In this document: piece by piece, positions 8,269 to 17,700 of the stretch
How the letters are laid out: each line of letters begins with the position of its first letter
Position numbering within the stretch: position 1 is the first letter of the stretch
Assembly (NCBI GenBank): GCA_054661495.1
Contig: BAAFSQ010000171.1
Location: 1-21,721 of the forward strand
Direction: 5' to 3'
Length of the DNA: 21,721 nucleotides
Source of the DNA: Zygophlyctis sp. KS116
Taxonomy: Eukaryota > Chytridiomycota
Made by a program: the position numbers and the translations under genes
The notes under the pieces: model-generated
The model's database searches: none
What the model saw: only the letters and a program-made list of their open reading frames with translations
What the model was told of the DNA's origin: nothing

Positions 8269-8829
8269 TTAAGCAGTTGTATTTGATCTCAAGTAATTAT
8301 AAAACCCAGGCCCAAACCAAAATATTGTAATGAGAAAGTAAGCGGCCAGAACAGAGCCAATCACAACGGATCCTAGTTTCCCTATAATCCAGTTAAATCC
8401 TCCTAAAGCACTGAACTTTGCTCTCAAACCAGCCGATGCTTTTTGTGTATCAATGTTTCTTTTTTCAACTCCCAAGACTTTAGAACTGATATGTGCTAAA
8501 GACTTTGAATTCTCAAGTTTCAGGTTTTGTGAAATTGGGTTCCAAACCTGTCTAGTCCATTTTCCGGTAAAAGAAGTGGTCAATTCTGAAAAATCCTGAA
8601 AGAATATTGACGGATCACTTTTCAGGCTGTAATGCCTTTTCCATAGCTGATCAATTTGGTTTAACAGTGGCTCGGCAAAGGAATTTATGATTAATTTCTT
8701 GATCGGAAGGTGTTGAAATTCTAGAGATATTGCATCAAGACTGTATTGATGAGCATCTTTAAGGGCTACTGTTGGAGACAACTGATATGCAGCGGATAAA
8801 TTCAAAAAAAGATAAATCACTAGAAACAT
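8269..8829 (-). CDS. unknown signal-peptide and single-pass membrane protein (186 aa)
   Basis: An open frame runs further upstream to 8910, but the ATG at 8829 gives a clear signal peptide (MFLVIYLFLNLSAAYQLS) and leaves room for the divergent Asterix gene, so I prefer it. Residues about 30-135 are soluble with helical character and Trp/Phe residues (QLWKRHY, WTRQVWNP). Near the C-terminus is one strong membrane segment (SVVIGSVLAAYFLITIFWFG), ending in a short YNYLRSNTTA tail. The predicted topology is an ER-lumenal or extracellular domain with a short cytosolic tail. I do not recognise the family. Confidence 0.7.
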   Translation of the reverse strand: MFLVIYLFLNLSAAYQLSPTVALKDAHQYSLDAISLEFQHLPIKKLIINSFAEPLLNQIDQLWKRHYSLKSDPSIFFQDFSELTTSFTGKWTRQVWNPISQNLKLENSKSLAHISSKVLGVEKRNIDTQKASAGLRAKFSALGGFNWIIGKLGSVVIGSVLAAYFLITIFWFGPGFYNYLRSNTTA

Positions 8830-8879
8830 TTTTGAGAATTTTCGATTTTTGTGCAGGTAGGTCGAGGGCACATTGTCAA
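8830..8879. promoter_or_regulatory. 50-bp divergent intergenic region
   Basis: This is the whole gap between the preferred start codons of the minus-strand membrane-protein gene and the plus-strand Asterix gene. Any promoters for both must lie here or inside the opposite coding region. No TATA box or other motif stands out. Confidence 0.5.
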
Positions 8880-9170
8880 ATGAAAGAGCAAAGGCCAGAT
8901 GTTGTACCATTTAAATTTCCACAAGTTGCTGCTGAAGAATTAGAGCCAGATGTTTTTGGAACAATGGGATATATGTTTGCAATTATTTCTCTCATCCTAA
9001 AAATGAAGCTGGTGTCTCTTTTTGGATTCTTCTTCTCAATTAATTCAATCTTGAATCAAAAGGAAACAGAGAGACAAGGTTTAGGCTCAGGAATATCTTT
9101 GACAACTGTAGCTCTTATTATCAATTATGTTGCCCCTTATCTAATACCGCTTCCTCAGTCTTCTACGTGA
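8880..9170 (+). CDS. WDR83OS: Asterix / PAT-complex subunit (96 aa)
   Basis: Small ER membrane protein of the Asterix (UPF0139) family, which with CCDC47 forms the PAT complex, a chaperone for multi-pass membrane proteins at the translocon. From MKEQRPDVVPFKFP, a Pro-containing soluble N-terminus of about 25 residues leads to three hydrophobic segments: GTMGYMFAIISLILKMK, LVSLFGFFFSINSILNQK and ISLTTVALIINYVAPYLIPL. The order, the length (human about 106 aa) and the charged loop before the last helix match the family. The frame is open from 8772, but the ATG at 8880 is chosen because the family begins at this point; earlier codons would overlap the divergent gene. It is the only plus-strand gene in the dense right part. 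Its last 16 nt overlap the 3' coding end of the F-box gene. Confidence 0.85.
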   Translation: MKEQRPDVVPFKFPQVAAEELEPDVFGTMGYMFAIISLILKMKLVSLFGFFFSINSILNQKETERQGLGSGISLTTVALIINYVAPYLIPLPQSST

Positions 9171-10414
9171 CTAAAGTCATATTCTAAAAGAGATTGATCA
9201 AATGCTGAAGATATTAGACTATTTGAAGTTGCATATAAATTCCAAACTGGTGAAGTATGATTTTTTAGAGTGTACATGCAATATCCTGATTTTATATCCC
9301 ATACCTTTATAGATGTGTCGGCAGATCCGCTAATCACCTTTTCCTTGTCTATCAATAGACATATAACAAGTGAAGTATGTCCTGAAAGTACTCTACAACT
9401 TGCATTATTTGGATTCCATAGTCTTATGGTAGTGTCTTCTGATCCTGAAACAATGATATCGGAATTTAAGCATACGCATTGGACTGCTCCTGTGTGACCG
9501 ATTAGTACCTTTTTTAAAGTTCTAGTGTATAAATCCCAAATTGATAATGTATTATCTGCAGAACCAACTAGTATCAAGTCTTTATAAACAGCTAAACAAA
9601 TAATTGATGAAGAGTGCCATTTTAAAGTAGTCTCGCAGGATCTAGAGGAAATTCCCCAAATCCTAACAGTCTGATCTTCTGATCCGGAGATTATATAATC
9701 GCTTGTAATATGTAGGCAAGTAATTTCTTTTGAATGGCCCCGCAGTGTTTCCAAGCACTCTCCAGACCAGTCCCAAATTTTTACTGTTGAATCAACAGAT
9801 CCAGAAACTATGAAATTTTTGTTAAATTGAACTGAAGATATAGATGCTGTATGTCCAAAGATTCGAACCTTTTCTTTCCCTGTATGATAATTCCAGACCC
9901 TCCCTTGTCCCCTATCTCTGAAATTTAAAGATACAACCCATTGATCATCAAATGCTGTACATAATCCAGACGTGTCATCCGGATCAACTAATTGACGAAC
10001 ATATCGGACAGAAAAATTTCCCCTCTTCCAATTTTTGGCTGTTAGATAATGGAATTTAAAAATTCTATTCCAACGGGAGTGATTGAAAAGTGATTTACCA
10101 TAAAACCCATTTTTGTAACATACAGTCTTCCAGATCATATTTTCTCGAAGAATTCGATTCCATCTTTTGCATGTTAGGCGGCAGCAATTTAAGTCGTGAA
10201 TGTCAGAAACAAGAGAAAATACATAAACTAATATTTCATCTGGAATGGAGATAAATCTTTTCATTTGAGCTTCATAGATTCTCTTTTTTGCGAACTCAAG
10301 TTCTGAAAGACTTAAGCGATTGATTAAGTTTGTAATCAAATCAAGCCGTTCATCTTCAGATATTTTGACAAGATTTTCATATCTAAAAACCAGTTTAAAA
10401 TCATTCTTAGACAT
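9155..10414 (-). CDS. F-box/WD40 protein, SCF substrate receptor (419 aa, intronless)
   Basis: An F-box lies at about residues 54-98 (ISIPDEILVYVFSLVSDIHD, then CRLTCKRWNRIL and MIWKTVC) and would bind Skp1. It is followed by a seven-bladed WD40 propeller from about residue 150 to the end. GH/WD-type blade ends are easy to see: VSGSVDSTVKIWD, ISGSEDQTVRIWG, VGSADNTLSIWD, VSGSEDTTIRLWN, ISGSADTSIKVWD. The last blade (SAFDQSLLEYDF) is degenerate. The architecture is that of Cdc4/FBXW7, Met30 and Pof1; I cannot say which orthologue, and the substrate is unknown. It ends convergently with Asterix, overlapping by 16 bp, and its start is 64 bp downstream of the previous gene's stop. Confidence 0.9.
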   Translation of the reverse strand: MSKNDFKLVFRYENLVKISEDERLDLITNLINRLSLSELEFAKKRIYEAQMKRFISIPDEILVYVFSLVSDIHDLNCCRLTCKRWNRILRENMIWKTVCYKNGFYGKSLFNHSRWNRIFKFHYLTAKNWKRGNFSVRYVRQLVDPDDTSGLCTAFDDQWVVSLNFRDRGQGRVWNYHTGKEKVRIFGHTASISSVQFNKNFIVSGSVDSTVKIWDWSGECLETLRGHSKEITCLHITSDYIISGSEDQTVRIWGISSRSCETTLKWHSSSIICLAVYKDLILVGSADNTLSIWDLYTRTLKKVLIGHTGAVQCVCLNSDIIVSGSEDTTIRLWNPNNASCRVLSGHTSLVICLLIDKEKVISGSADTSIKVWDIKSGYCMYTLKNHTSPVWNLYATSNSLISSAFDQSLLEYDFSHVED

Positions 10415-10478
10415 TATTTAATGCTAAAATAAGTTAAAATGGCTGCGTACGTCATTCATTGTTCTCAGCAGCTTGTCA

Positions 10479-12220
10479 CTAGGAAGATTGATTGTTTGAC
10501 TTTTCAGGCTCAGCATCAATAGATGTATCAAATGCTGCCGGGTTATGATGAATTTCTGTCATTATAGATGGTCTCAGACCGCTGGATTCCGACGCTAACA
10601 TTCTTCCCCGCCTTTGTACTAGCTCAGGGTCCGACCTGGAAATTCGCTCATTAGTCTGTAGTTGGGGGGCTATCTCCGTACTGGAGAGCCCCTCTGAAGA
10701 GCTAATACTTGATATAAGCATCCGTGCTATATCGCAATGTTGTTGATTTTGACATGTATCGCAATTTATGTAGTGCGAAACTAGTGATAAATTAAGTCCG
10801 TTCATCATGGTCCTTAATTCTGCTGTCGACTATTGTTTAGTTCTTGTATAACATACTGATATTCCATCTAATGACTCTGGTCCTTTGATGTACATGTTTG
10901 ATAAATAATCCAATACTTTATCCTGATATCTTTGACCCTTGGTTTCTTTCGAGCGCATTGTTTTTTGACTCGACACTCCAGATTCCTTATTTTGCTCCGT
11001 ATAGACGGACATCAGCTCATGAAAATAGGGCTGATCCCATTCTAATAAACCATCAAGATATGAAATTAATTCAATCGAATCATTTTTTTTCCATGCAGAT
11101 GTCAAAGTCCTTAAAAAAACAGCTGTAATTATTCTTATAAAAACATACCTGCTACAGCTGGAGGCTCGTTAATCAGTAGATATGCACAGCATAAACTAAG
11201 TTGCGGCCTTGCTGGCCAATCTTTACTCATGAGTGTAAATACACATGCTGCCAGGTCTGGAAGCCAATCCATAAAAACATTACGGAGAAGACGAGAAGTA
11301 TTTTCTACGGACCATCCTTGAGTCAGCCATCTCAATGCTAATGCGACTTGTCTGGGCTTATAATCTTTTATAATTCGTGATAGCCGAATAGAGGCCAGAT
11401 CTAGATTCTTTTCGTCCCGAATATAGGCGTAAAATGATGCTGAATATATAGTATCCATAGTTTTCATGCTCCAATCTATATCAATATGTTCAAATTTAGA
11501 TAACCAGCTCTTTTTGGTATTATCACTATTTAATTCAAGTGGCCCCATTTCTGGAATCACTGGAAGTGTAGGTATCAAAATGTTATCTAGAGATGGTGAT
11601 CTAGATGTGGGATTGGTAGAAGCTTGTGAAGTTGCAATCCTTACTGACAGCTCCGAATCGTTGGCTCTGTCCTGAGGATCAGATTCATCGGGCTCTAGCT
11701 CTGCATCTCTATTCGAAGGTGGGACATTTTGTATTTGATTTATATTAACATCGCTTTCTCGATTTGGATTAGTTGGCCAACTTTGTGTCCGACGATGCTC
11801 GTTTATATCTCCGTCCGAAGACAATGGAGGACTTCGGCTTTCTATAAAACTAGACCATCTAGAGGCTCTAGTTTGTAAGTTAGTAGGGCTTGTATGCTCT
11901 CTGGTAGCAGATACCGCATTTATAGCTAAAGTAGTCTCTGGAGACAACACCAAGGTTGGTGAGGGCGCACTGCCAACAGCTGGAGTATCAACTACTTCTG
12001 TTGTATGGTTTGGATTTGATGCAGCCATAGCTGCAGAGGCTACAGCTAAATGGGGATTGATTGAAAATGTGCCATATAGAGGATTGTTTGCCGACGTAGG
12101 GATATAGTATTTGCATTGTGAAGGAACTGCTGATATTAATTCATGATTATCTTCTGTTGCTATTCCCACTGATCTCAAAATGGAATTCAATGTAGCAGAT
12201 TTAAGCCGTCCGATTTTCAT
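10479..12220 (-). CDS. unknown protein with a conserved-looking helical core (562 aa, 3 exons)
   Basis: Exons 11149-12220, 10857-11122 and 10479-10829; introns of 26 and 27 nt. I do not recognise the family. The N-terminus (KIGRLKSATLNSILRSVGI) looks like a SAP-type or similar helix-extended-helix DNA-binding motif, but weakly. Residues about 60-230 are Ser/Pro/Thr/Asn-rich and low in order. From about 235 there is a folded helical region: IDIDWSMKTMDTIYSASFYA, LDLASIRLSRIIKDYKPRQV, ALRWLTQGWSVENTSRLLRN, then MDWLPDLAACVFTLMSKDWP. It continues across the splices (PAVA|AVFLRTL; DGIS|STAELR) to a CDTCQNQQHC Cys/His cluster and a Ser-rich tail. The start is uncertain: an upstream ATG at 12316 with a 24-nt intron (12255-12278) would add 24 residues in frame. 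No enzyme motif is seen. Confidence 0.7.
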
Positions 12221-12338
12221 TCGCTTATTTATTTCGCTTTGTTTACATACAAACAGTCACGGATGTAGGATTGTTGCAGATGCCAGTGATTCTTCAAATT
12301 TTGAGTTTGTCAACATGGCCTTTCCATTAATAAAAAAA

Positions 12339-14678
12339 TCATACCTTAACAGACTCCCGAAGCATTTCTTTTCTAAACTCTCGCCATCTTTGATCTTTTT
12401 GAGATTTTACAAACTCTTTCCAAATCCTGACACATTTTCTTGGTATACTTTTTTCGGCAAACTTATTCGCGATGATATTGTTTAAATTTTGTCTCTTAAG
12501 TTCCTCCAATGTTTTAATTCTATTCTTTTCACTCCAAAGCCGATACCATCGTTTACAAATTCTGAATCTTGAATACGATTGAGCACTCTCATTGAGCGAT
12601 TGAATGCAATCCCATCTCTACTATATAAGTATTTCTTAAAATACATTTTTTAGTTTGCTCAAAAATGATTTATGAGTGCACGATTTCCTGAATTTCAGTG
12701 CGATATGTTCTCGTGCCAAATATTTGTCCGTAACTCTCTTCACCCATCGCATGTAAAAACGAATTTTCAGATGATTGAATTGAAAAGCATTTGAGCTGAT
12801 TATATCATGCCTAATCATTTGTCCCCATTTAATAAATGAAGATATCCCTTTTTTCTTCAATATCTTAAGATTGTAATGTTCCTTGGCTTTAGAGCTCAAT
12901 TCAATCATTCTGTTTTTTTCTGTGATTTTCCTCTGTTCTTCCTGTAGTATATTAGTATTTCAAAAGCTAGTACTTGAATAGCCAGCTGTTCAAGCCTCAT
13001 TTTCTCCTCATTTATCTTCAATTTATCTTGCTGTTCTTTCAGAGATTTTTCTAATTCCATTTCCTTTTTATTTTCCTATCAATTAATATTCACAATAAAA
13101 TAAAATACAATCCGTTCGATTTCTTTCTGCTTTTTAAGTTCTTCAATCATTTGTTTTCTCATCTGCCGTTGTGCATTTCGTTCATCCATACCTATAATTA
13201 AATTATTTATATTATACCTCTTAAGAATGAAAGATCGGCTTTGCCTCTTTTTGTAAAGGAGTTTAATCGACGTTTTGGAACTTCTTTCTGTACAATAGGT
13301 TCTTTTGGGACTGATTTTATAATTTTGGCATTAGAAATCGGTTGAGTTTGTTCAGGAGGAGAACAATCATCAGCTTGTATAACTTGCTCTAGCTGAGTGA
13401 TAAATTGTTTGATTTTATGAGACCTTTCTTCATGTTGCCTTTTCAATACACGGGCTATCTCTATTTTTTAATGAAGCTTTCAACGTTACTTTCATTCTGT
13501 ATAAATACATGCCATGCAAGAAAGACTTTTGATATAATAGTAGATTGATGATATGTAGTTGCTTTTTTTTCGAAGGCAACTTCTTTTTTCCTTCTCAGTG
13601 AAGTGATTTCAGCTTCTTTTTTATATTTATTCCATTTAATAGCAGTCTTCCATTTACCCCACACAGACTGGTATACTTTCCAATCTCTGAATCTGATATA
13701 CTTTTGTAAAACCTGAATGGATTCAATTGTTTCAAGTCTCCAAGTGATCACTGAAAGCCTCAATCTTCTCAAGCATATAAGCTTGAACTGCTCTTCTCCG
13801 CGAGCGATTGCAATTTCTAGCTTTCTTTCTGTTTCTTTTTTCTTTAAAGACTGAAGCGTAGAATCTCTATGTTGGATCTGCTTATGTCTAAGATATAAGA
13901 TTTTCTAAAATATACAGAATATCTCTCTCCATTTCCTTAAGATGAGCCTGACGTTTTAAGTCATACTCCGAAAGCTGAACAGAAGCATCCAGTACTTCAT
14001 TTTCTTTCTGTCTCTGCTGCTGAATATCTTTTGAGCGTTTACTATTTTTAGTCAAAATATGATCCTTACATATTCTCTTCTATTTCCAATTTCAGCTTTG
14101 CATTGCGTATTTTTTCCTGCTTTTCAAATAGTTTTCTTTCAAAGAGTTCTTTTTTTTGCAGAAGCTGGGTTTCTCTTCTTTCTCTGGCCATCATTTGTCT
14201 GGATATAAAAGGCCGTTCCGATCTCTATGGGTTAACGAAAATGTTTGATTACGAGATTAGTCGATTCCAGAACGTCTCTACCCAAGTTAATAGCACTTAT
14301 TGATTCAACTTTTAAGTCACGAATGATCTCTTTCACTATCCCGTCCGAACTTTCTTCCGATCCTTCACGAACCTTTGATCCATCCATCCACTGACTCAAT
14401 AAATTTCTGGCTTCCATAGTCACTTCATCAGAATTTACCAGCAGAATATTATTAAATTGAATTGATTCCATGCTTAGAGCTGATGCTTGTGACTCATTTT
14501 GGTAAGATCTTTCATAATGGCGATCGGCAGAAAAGAACCGACTGCCTTCATAATCAGCCAAAACTTGAACGGTATCCAGTCCGACATTAGACTCATATAT
14601 ATTCTTATTGGTACTTGAAAGTGCCGATTTGTTAGGTAACTCATCGCCCACTAAGTTTAGGGAGTTTTCATAAATCAT
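12339..14678 (-). CDS. Sfi1/CCDC191-like coiled-coil protein (702 aa, 9 exons)
   Basis: Exons: 14253-14678, 14070-14224, 13916-14041, 13490-13887, 13218-13460, 13109-13191, 12974-13075, 12645-12941 and 12339-12617. The eight introns are 28, 28, 28, 29, 26, 33, 32 and 27 nt. All joins keep the frame, and charged coiled coil continues across them. The N-terminal about 140 residues are acidic and irregular. Then come long Glu/Lys/Gln/Arg helices (ERRETQLLQKKELFERKL; KEMELEKSLKEQQDKLK) interleaved with Sfi1-type Trp repeats: YQSVWGKWKTAIKW, ISKVFLAWHVFIQ, IRFYMRWVKRVT, ICKRWYRLWSEKN, PRKCVRIWKEFVKS. Such repeats bind centrin in Sfi1; CCDC191 and its kin combine them with coiled coil. A role at the basal body or spindle pole is inferred. 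A 25-nt GT..AAG stretch at the 3' end could splice to a further short exon ending near 12257. Confidence 0.8.
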
Positions 14679-14742
14679 ATTATTATATTGATTGCAGTAA
14701 CGATTAACCGGAGATTAAAGACGCGAATGAGTGTCTCCCCTG

Positions 14743-14782
14743 TAATTGTAAAGGAAATCAAATAATTATAAAGGAAATCAAA
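14743..14782. repeat. 20-bp tandem duplication between genes
   Basis: TAATTGTAAAGGAAATCAAA and TAATTATAAAGGAAATCAAA stand head-to-tail with one difference. They lie in the 114-bp gap between the start of the Sfi1-like gene and the end of the phosphorylase kinase gene, just downstream of the latter. Confidence 0.9.
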
Positions 14783-14792
14783 GACCTTATCA

Positions 14793-17700
14793 TTAGCTGT
14801 AGGCGGTATTGATGTTGATGTCCACATCAAAACATTCTTTCATGCATGCACCTGCTAATAAATTTAGAGTACCAACCTTTCCTTCTAAAGGAAGATCTAA
14901 AAACAACAGCCGAGCGAAATTCTCATTCGCTTCAAAGCTACGATCTGTTTCTGAAGGTTTGGGATTTTCCATTCCAACTTTTAGTATCGAATGAATCGGA
15001 GCTGTAGCTTTTGCGTTTGGTCTTTTCAAAGCAGGAGAAAAGTCTGAAACCTTTGATAAGGGATCGATTTGTTTCAAACTTGAATTAATTGTATCTGGAG
15101 GAGTGTCCCACAGTTGAGGATTTTCCGATAAAAGATGCAGCCAATAAGATCGGAGTGCGAGCTTAATAATTTTGGAGATGTCTATTACTTGATCTTTCCT
15201 AATTTTTGAGAGAGGGTTTGATTCATTAATCTTTGATATTACCAAGATACATTCAACCACTATTTGGCGCTCAGCTGGATCGACAATTTGATCTAAAATT
15301 GACTCTGTTTGAAGAGCTATCGGTTAGATAAAATAAAATATACCAAAATTTAATTCTTCTGGAGTCTTTTCAGATACAGTAGGATCACGAGGCAACAAAG
15401 CAGTTCCGATTAAGAGTCCCTGAGTCTTACTCAATAGTTGCCAAACATTAGGATAAAAATTTGCAGGAACACGACTAAGAGCACCATCATTCTTTCGTAA
15501 CCGTAGCCAGCGTCCATGAGATGGTAAGATAAACTTGAATCTAGATTGGCTATTCAATGATGAAGCGTAAACAAATACTGCATCATTACTGAATGATACT
15601 TTATGCCTTATTATTTCCGAAGGTCCTTCATCAGGGTCTGTCAAACTTTCCGGGACTTTGCCTAGGGCAGCCCCTTTTTCACCAATGATACACCACGAAG
15701 AACGATAAGATAACTTTCGAATACAAGAAGAGCCAATACTTTCACAAGCTTGCTTTGCAGATTCAGTGAGTGACTCAAAACAATCATCTTTACATACAAT
15801 CACCACTATGAATCCCGGCTCAATAATGTCAACCCATTTAGCAAAATCATCTGAGTCATCTTTGGAAGAATCTAAAGTTAAATTATCAAAAATACGAGTG
15901 TCAAATGTTCCCGTGTCTATGACTTGCCCATTGCGAGAATTGATCACCACCACATTCATTCCTCTTCCAAATATGATTTTGATGGCCTGAGGCCTGCCAT
16001 CAACCAAAATTTCCACATTGGCAAAATCACCAGATTTAAATCCAGCAGACTGACAAATGATTTCCATGGTACGAATCTCTTTTCCTTGGTCTTGATGATT
16101 GCTCAAAAAACTTTCGGTATATTTGTAATTATCAAGGACTTGTCCCAAAAGACTTTTCATTTCAAAAGGACTGAGCTAACTGTTAAATAAAATCATCTTA
16201 CCGCCATCAAGTGCTCTACAGATTCTACTTCATCACAGCCTTTCATACGGGATATTTCATCTCTCATGGCAACAATTATAAAGTGTGTTCTGATTCTGAT
16301 CATTCCAGAAAAGAGAGATTCATTTGAACGAATGTAAGAAGCCAAATATGTGATAATTTCTTGGACAAGGCACGAATACCTTATATCAGACACGCAGTGT
16401 CTATGAATAACATTAACTAAGTCTCTAGGTGTCATTGGAGAATCGATGGTATGAGAAGATTCGCGGGTTCCAATGGTAACAGGTTTCTTTCTAATTAAAA
16501 ATTCTGCGATATTTATCGAAAGATTGTTGACTACTTTTTTCAAAAGTCCTGCCGCTTGTCGCAGGATATTCCATTCACAAAGTCGATTAGCTATTACGTA
16601 TATCTCTTCAATAAGGTTGGAAAGTAGGCCAAGGCCTTCGACATTATATGATGGGCCATGGCAGGAATGTAGGTACTGAAGCAGATCGATCTGGTCATAT
16701 ATGTTTGAAGATTTCCTCAATATGTCAGTTGCCTCTTTGATGTTAGTTGGGTCGCCAAAGGAGAGAACTAAAACCGGGGATTCAATGTTTTTGGGTAATA
16801 ATTCATCTTCCTTAGATCCAGCTATAGCAGTATCAGATCCAGTTGAGTTTATATTTAAGCCAAGCCCGCTACCGGATATTCTCCTGATCGAGCGACCTCG
16901 TTTAATTGACCGTGATCTAACAGAGAAAGGGGCATTATCCAGTGATAGATTAGTGGTCACAATATTTTCCCTATATGAGCATAAAATAGAATGCCAGTTT
17001 TCCTGCTCAGAATTTGCTAAGAAGTCCAAACTTTCGATGCATGATGTATTTATCATTTCTGAGAGTCTACCTAAGCGAATTTGAACTCCTCCGCAAATTC
17101 CAGAACGCAACGACATCATGAAGTTGAAAAGATTTCTTTTGGTGGTTCTCCTTTTACTTTGGCTACTACGCAAACCAATCGATCCGAACATTTTGTCTGT
17201 TAACATGATAGACATTGTTGGTCTTCCAGGGGCAATCCAATTGTTTTTAATGAATATTAATTCTTGTTGGAATACGCTAATTAAGTAGTCATTGTCACTA
17301 ACAAGATAAAACTCTTCACTGTCCATGAAATATGGCAAAAACGAATATAATCGACCTTGGCATCTGTAAAGTTTTGAGGTACTCAATGAGCCTACAGGCC
17401 GAGAAGGTCGGCCACTCAGACCCTATACAGCTCACATTAAATATTCTTACCATTTTGCGATTTTCTCCTAGGACAGTTAAAGCGTCTCTTAGTGCAGATG
17501 GGGAGCTAATTGTTACTGGGTCACACTCCTGTATCAGCTGGGTTTCTAATCCAAATGTCCTTAGTGTGGATTGAAGTTCAGCGCTTTCAGAGAGAAGCAC
17601 AAGCTGAACAACAACGTCTTTTGCGCCCCTTCGATATCGTAGGTTTCTTCTACCAAGTGGGTCAATATCAGCAGGTGAAAGTAGGTTATCATGAATCAAA

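Noticed and set aside
14103-14303. Plus-strand frames opposite the Sfi1-like gene
   Set aside because: They are shadows of the coiled-coil exons, rich in Phe/Ser from antisense Glu/Lys codons.
17316-17449. Alternative continuation of kinase-subunit exon 5 past 17451
   Set aside because: The 28-nt intron 17423-17450 restores the family sequence GLSGRPS...STSKLYR; the unspliced tail does not match the family.
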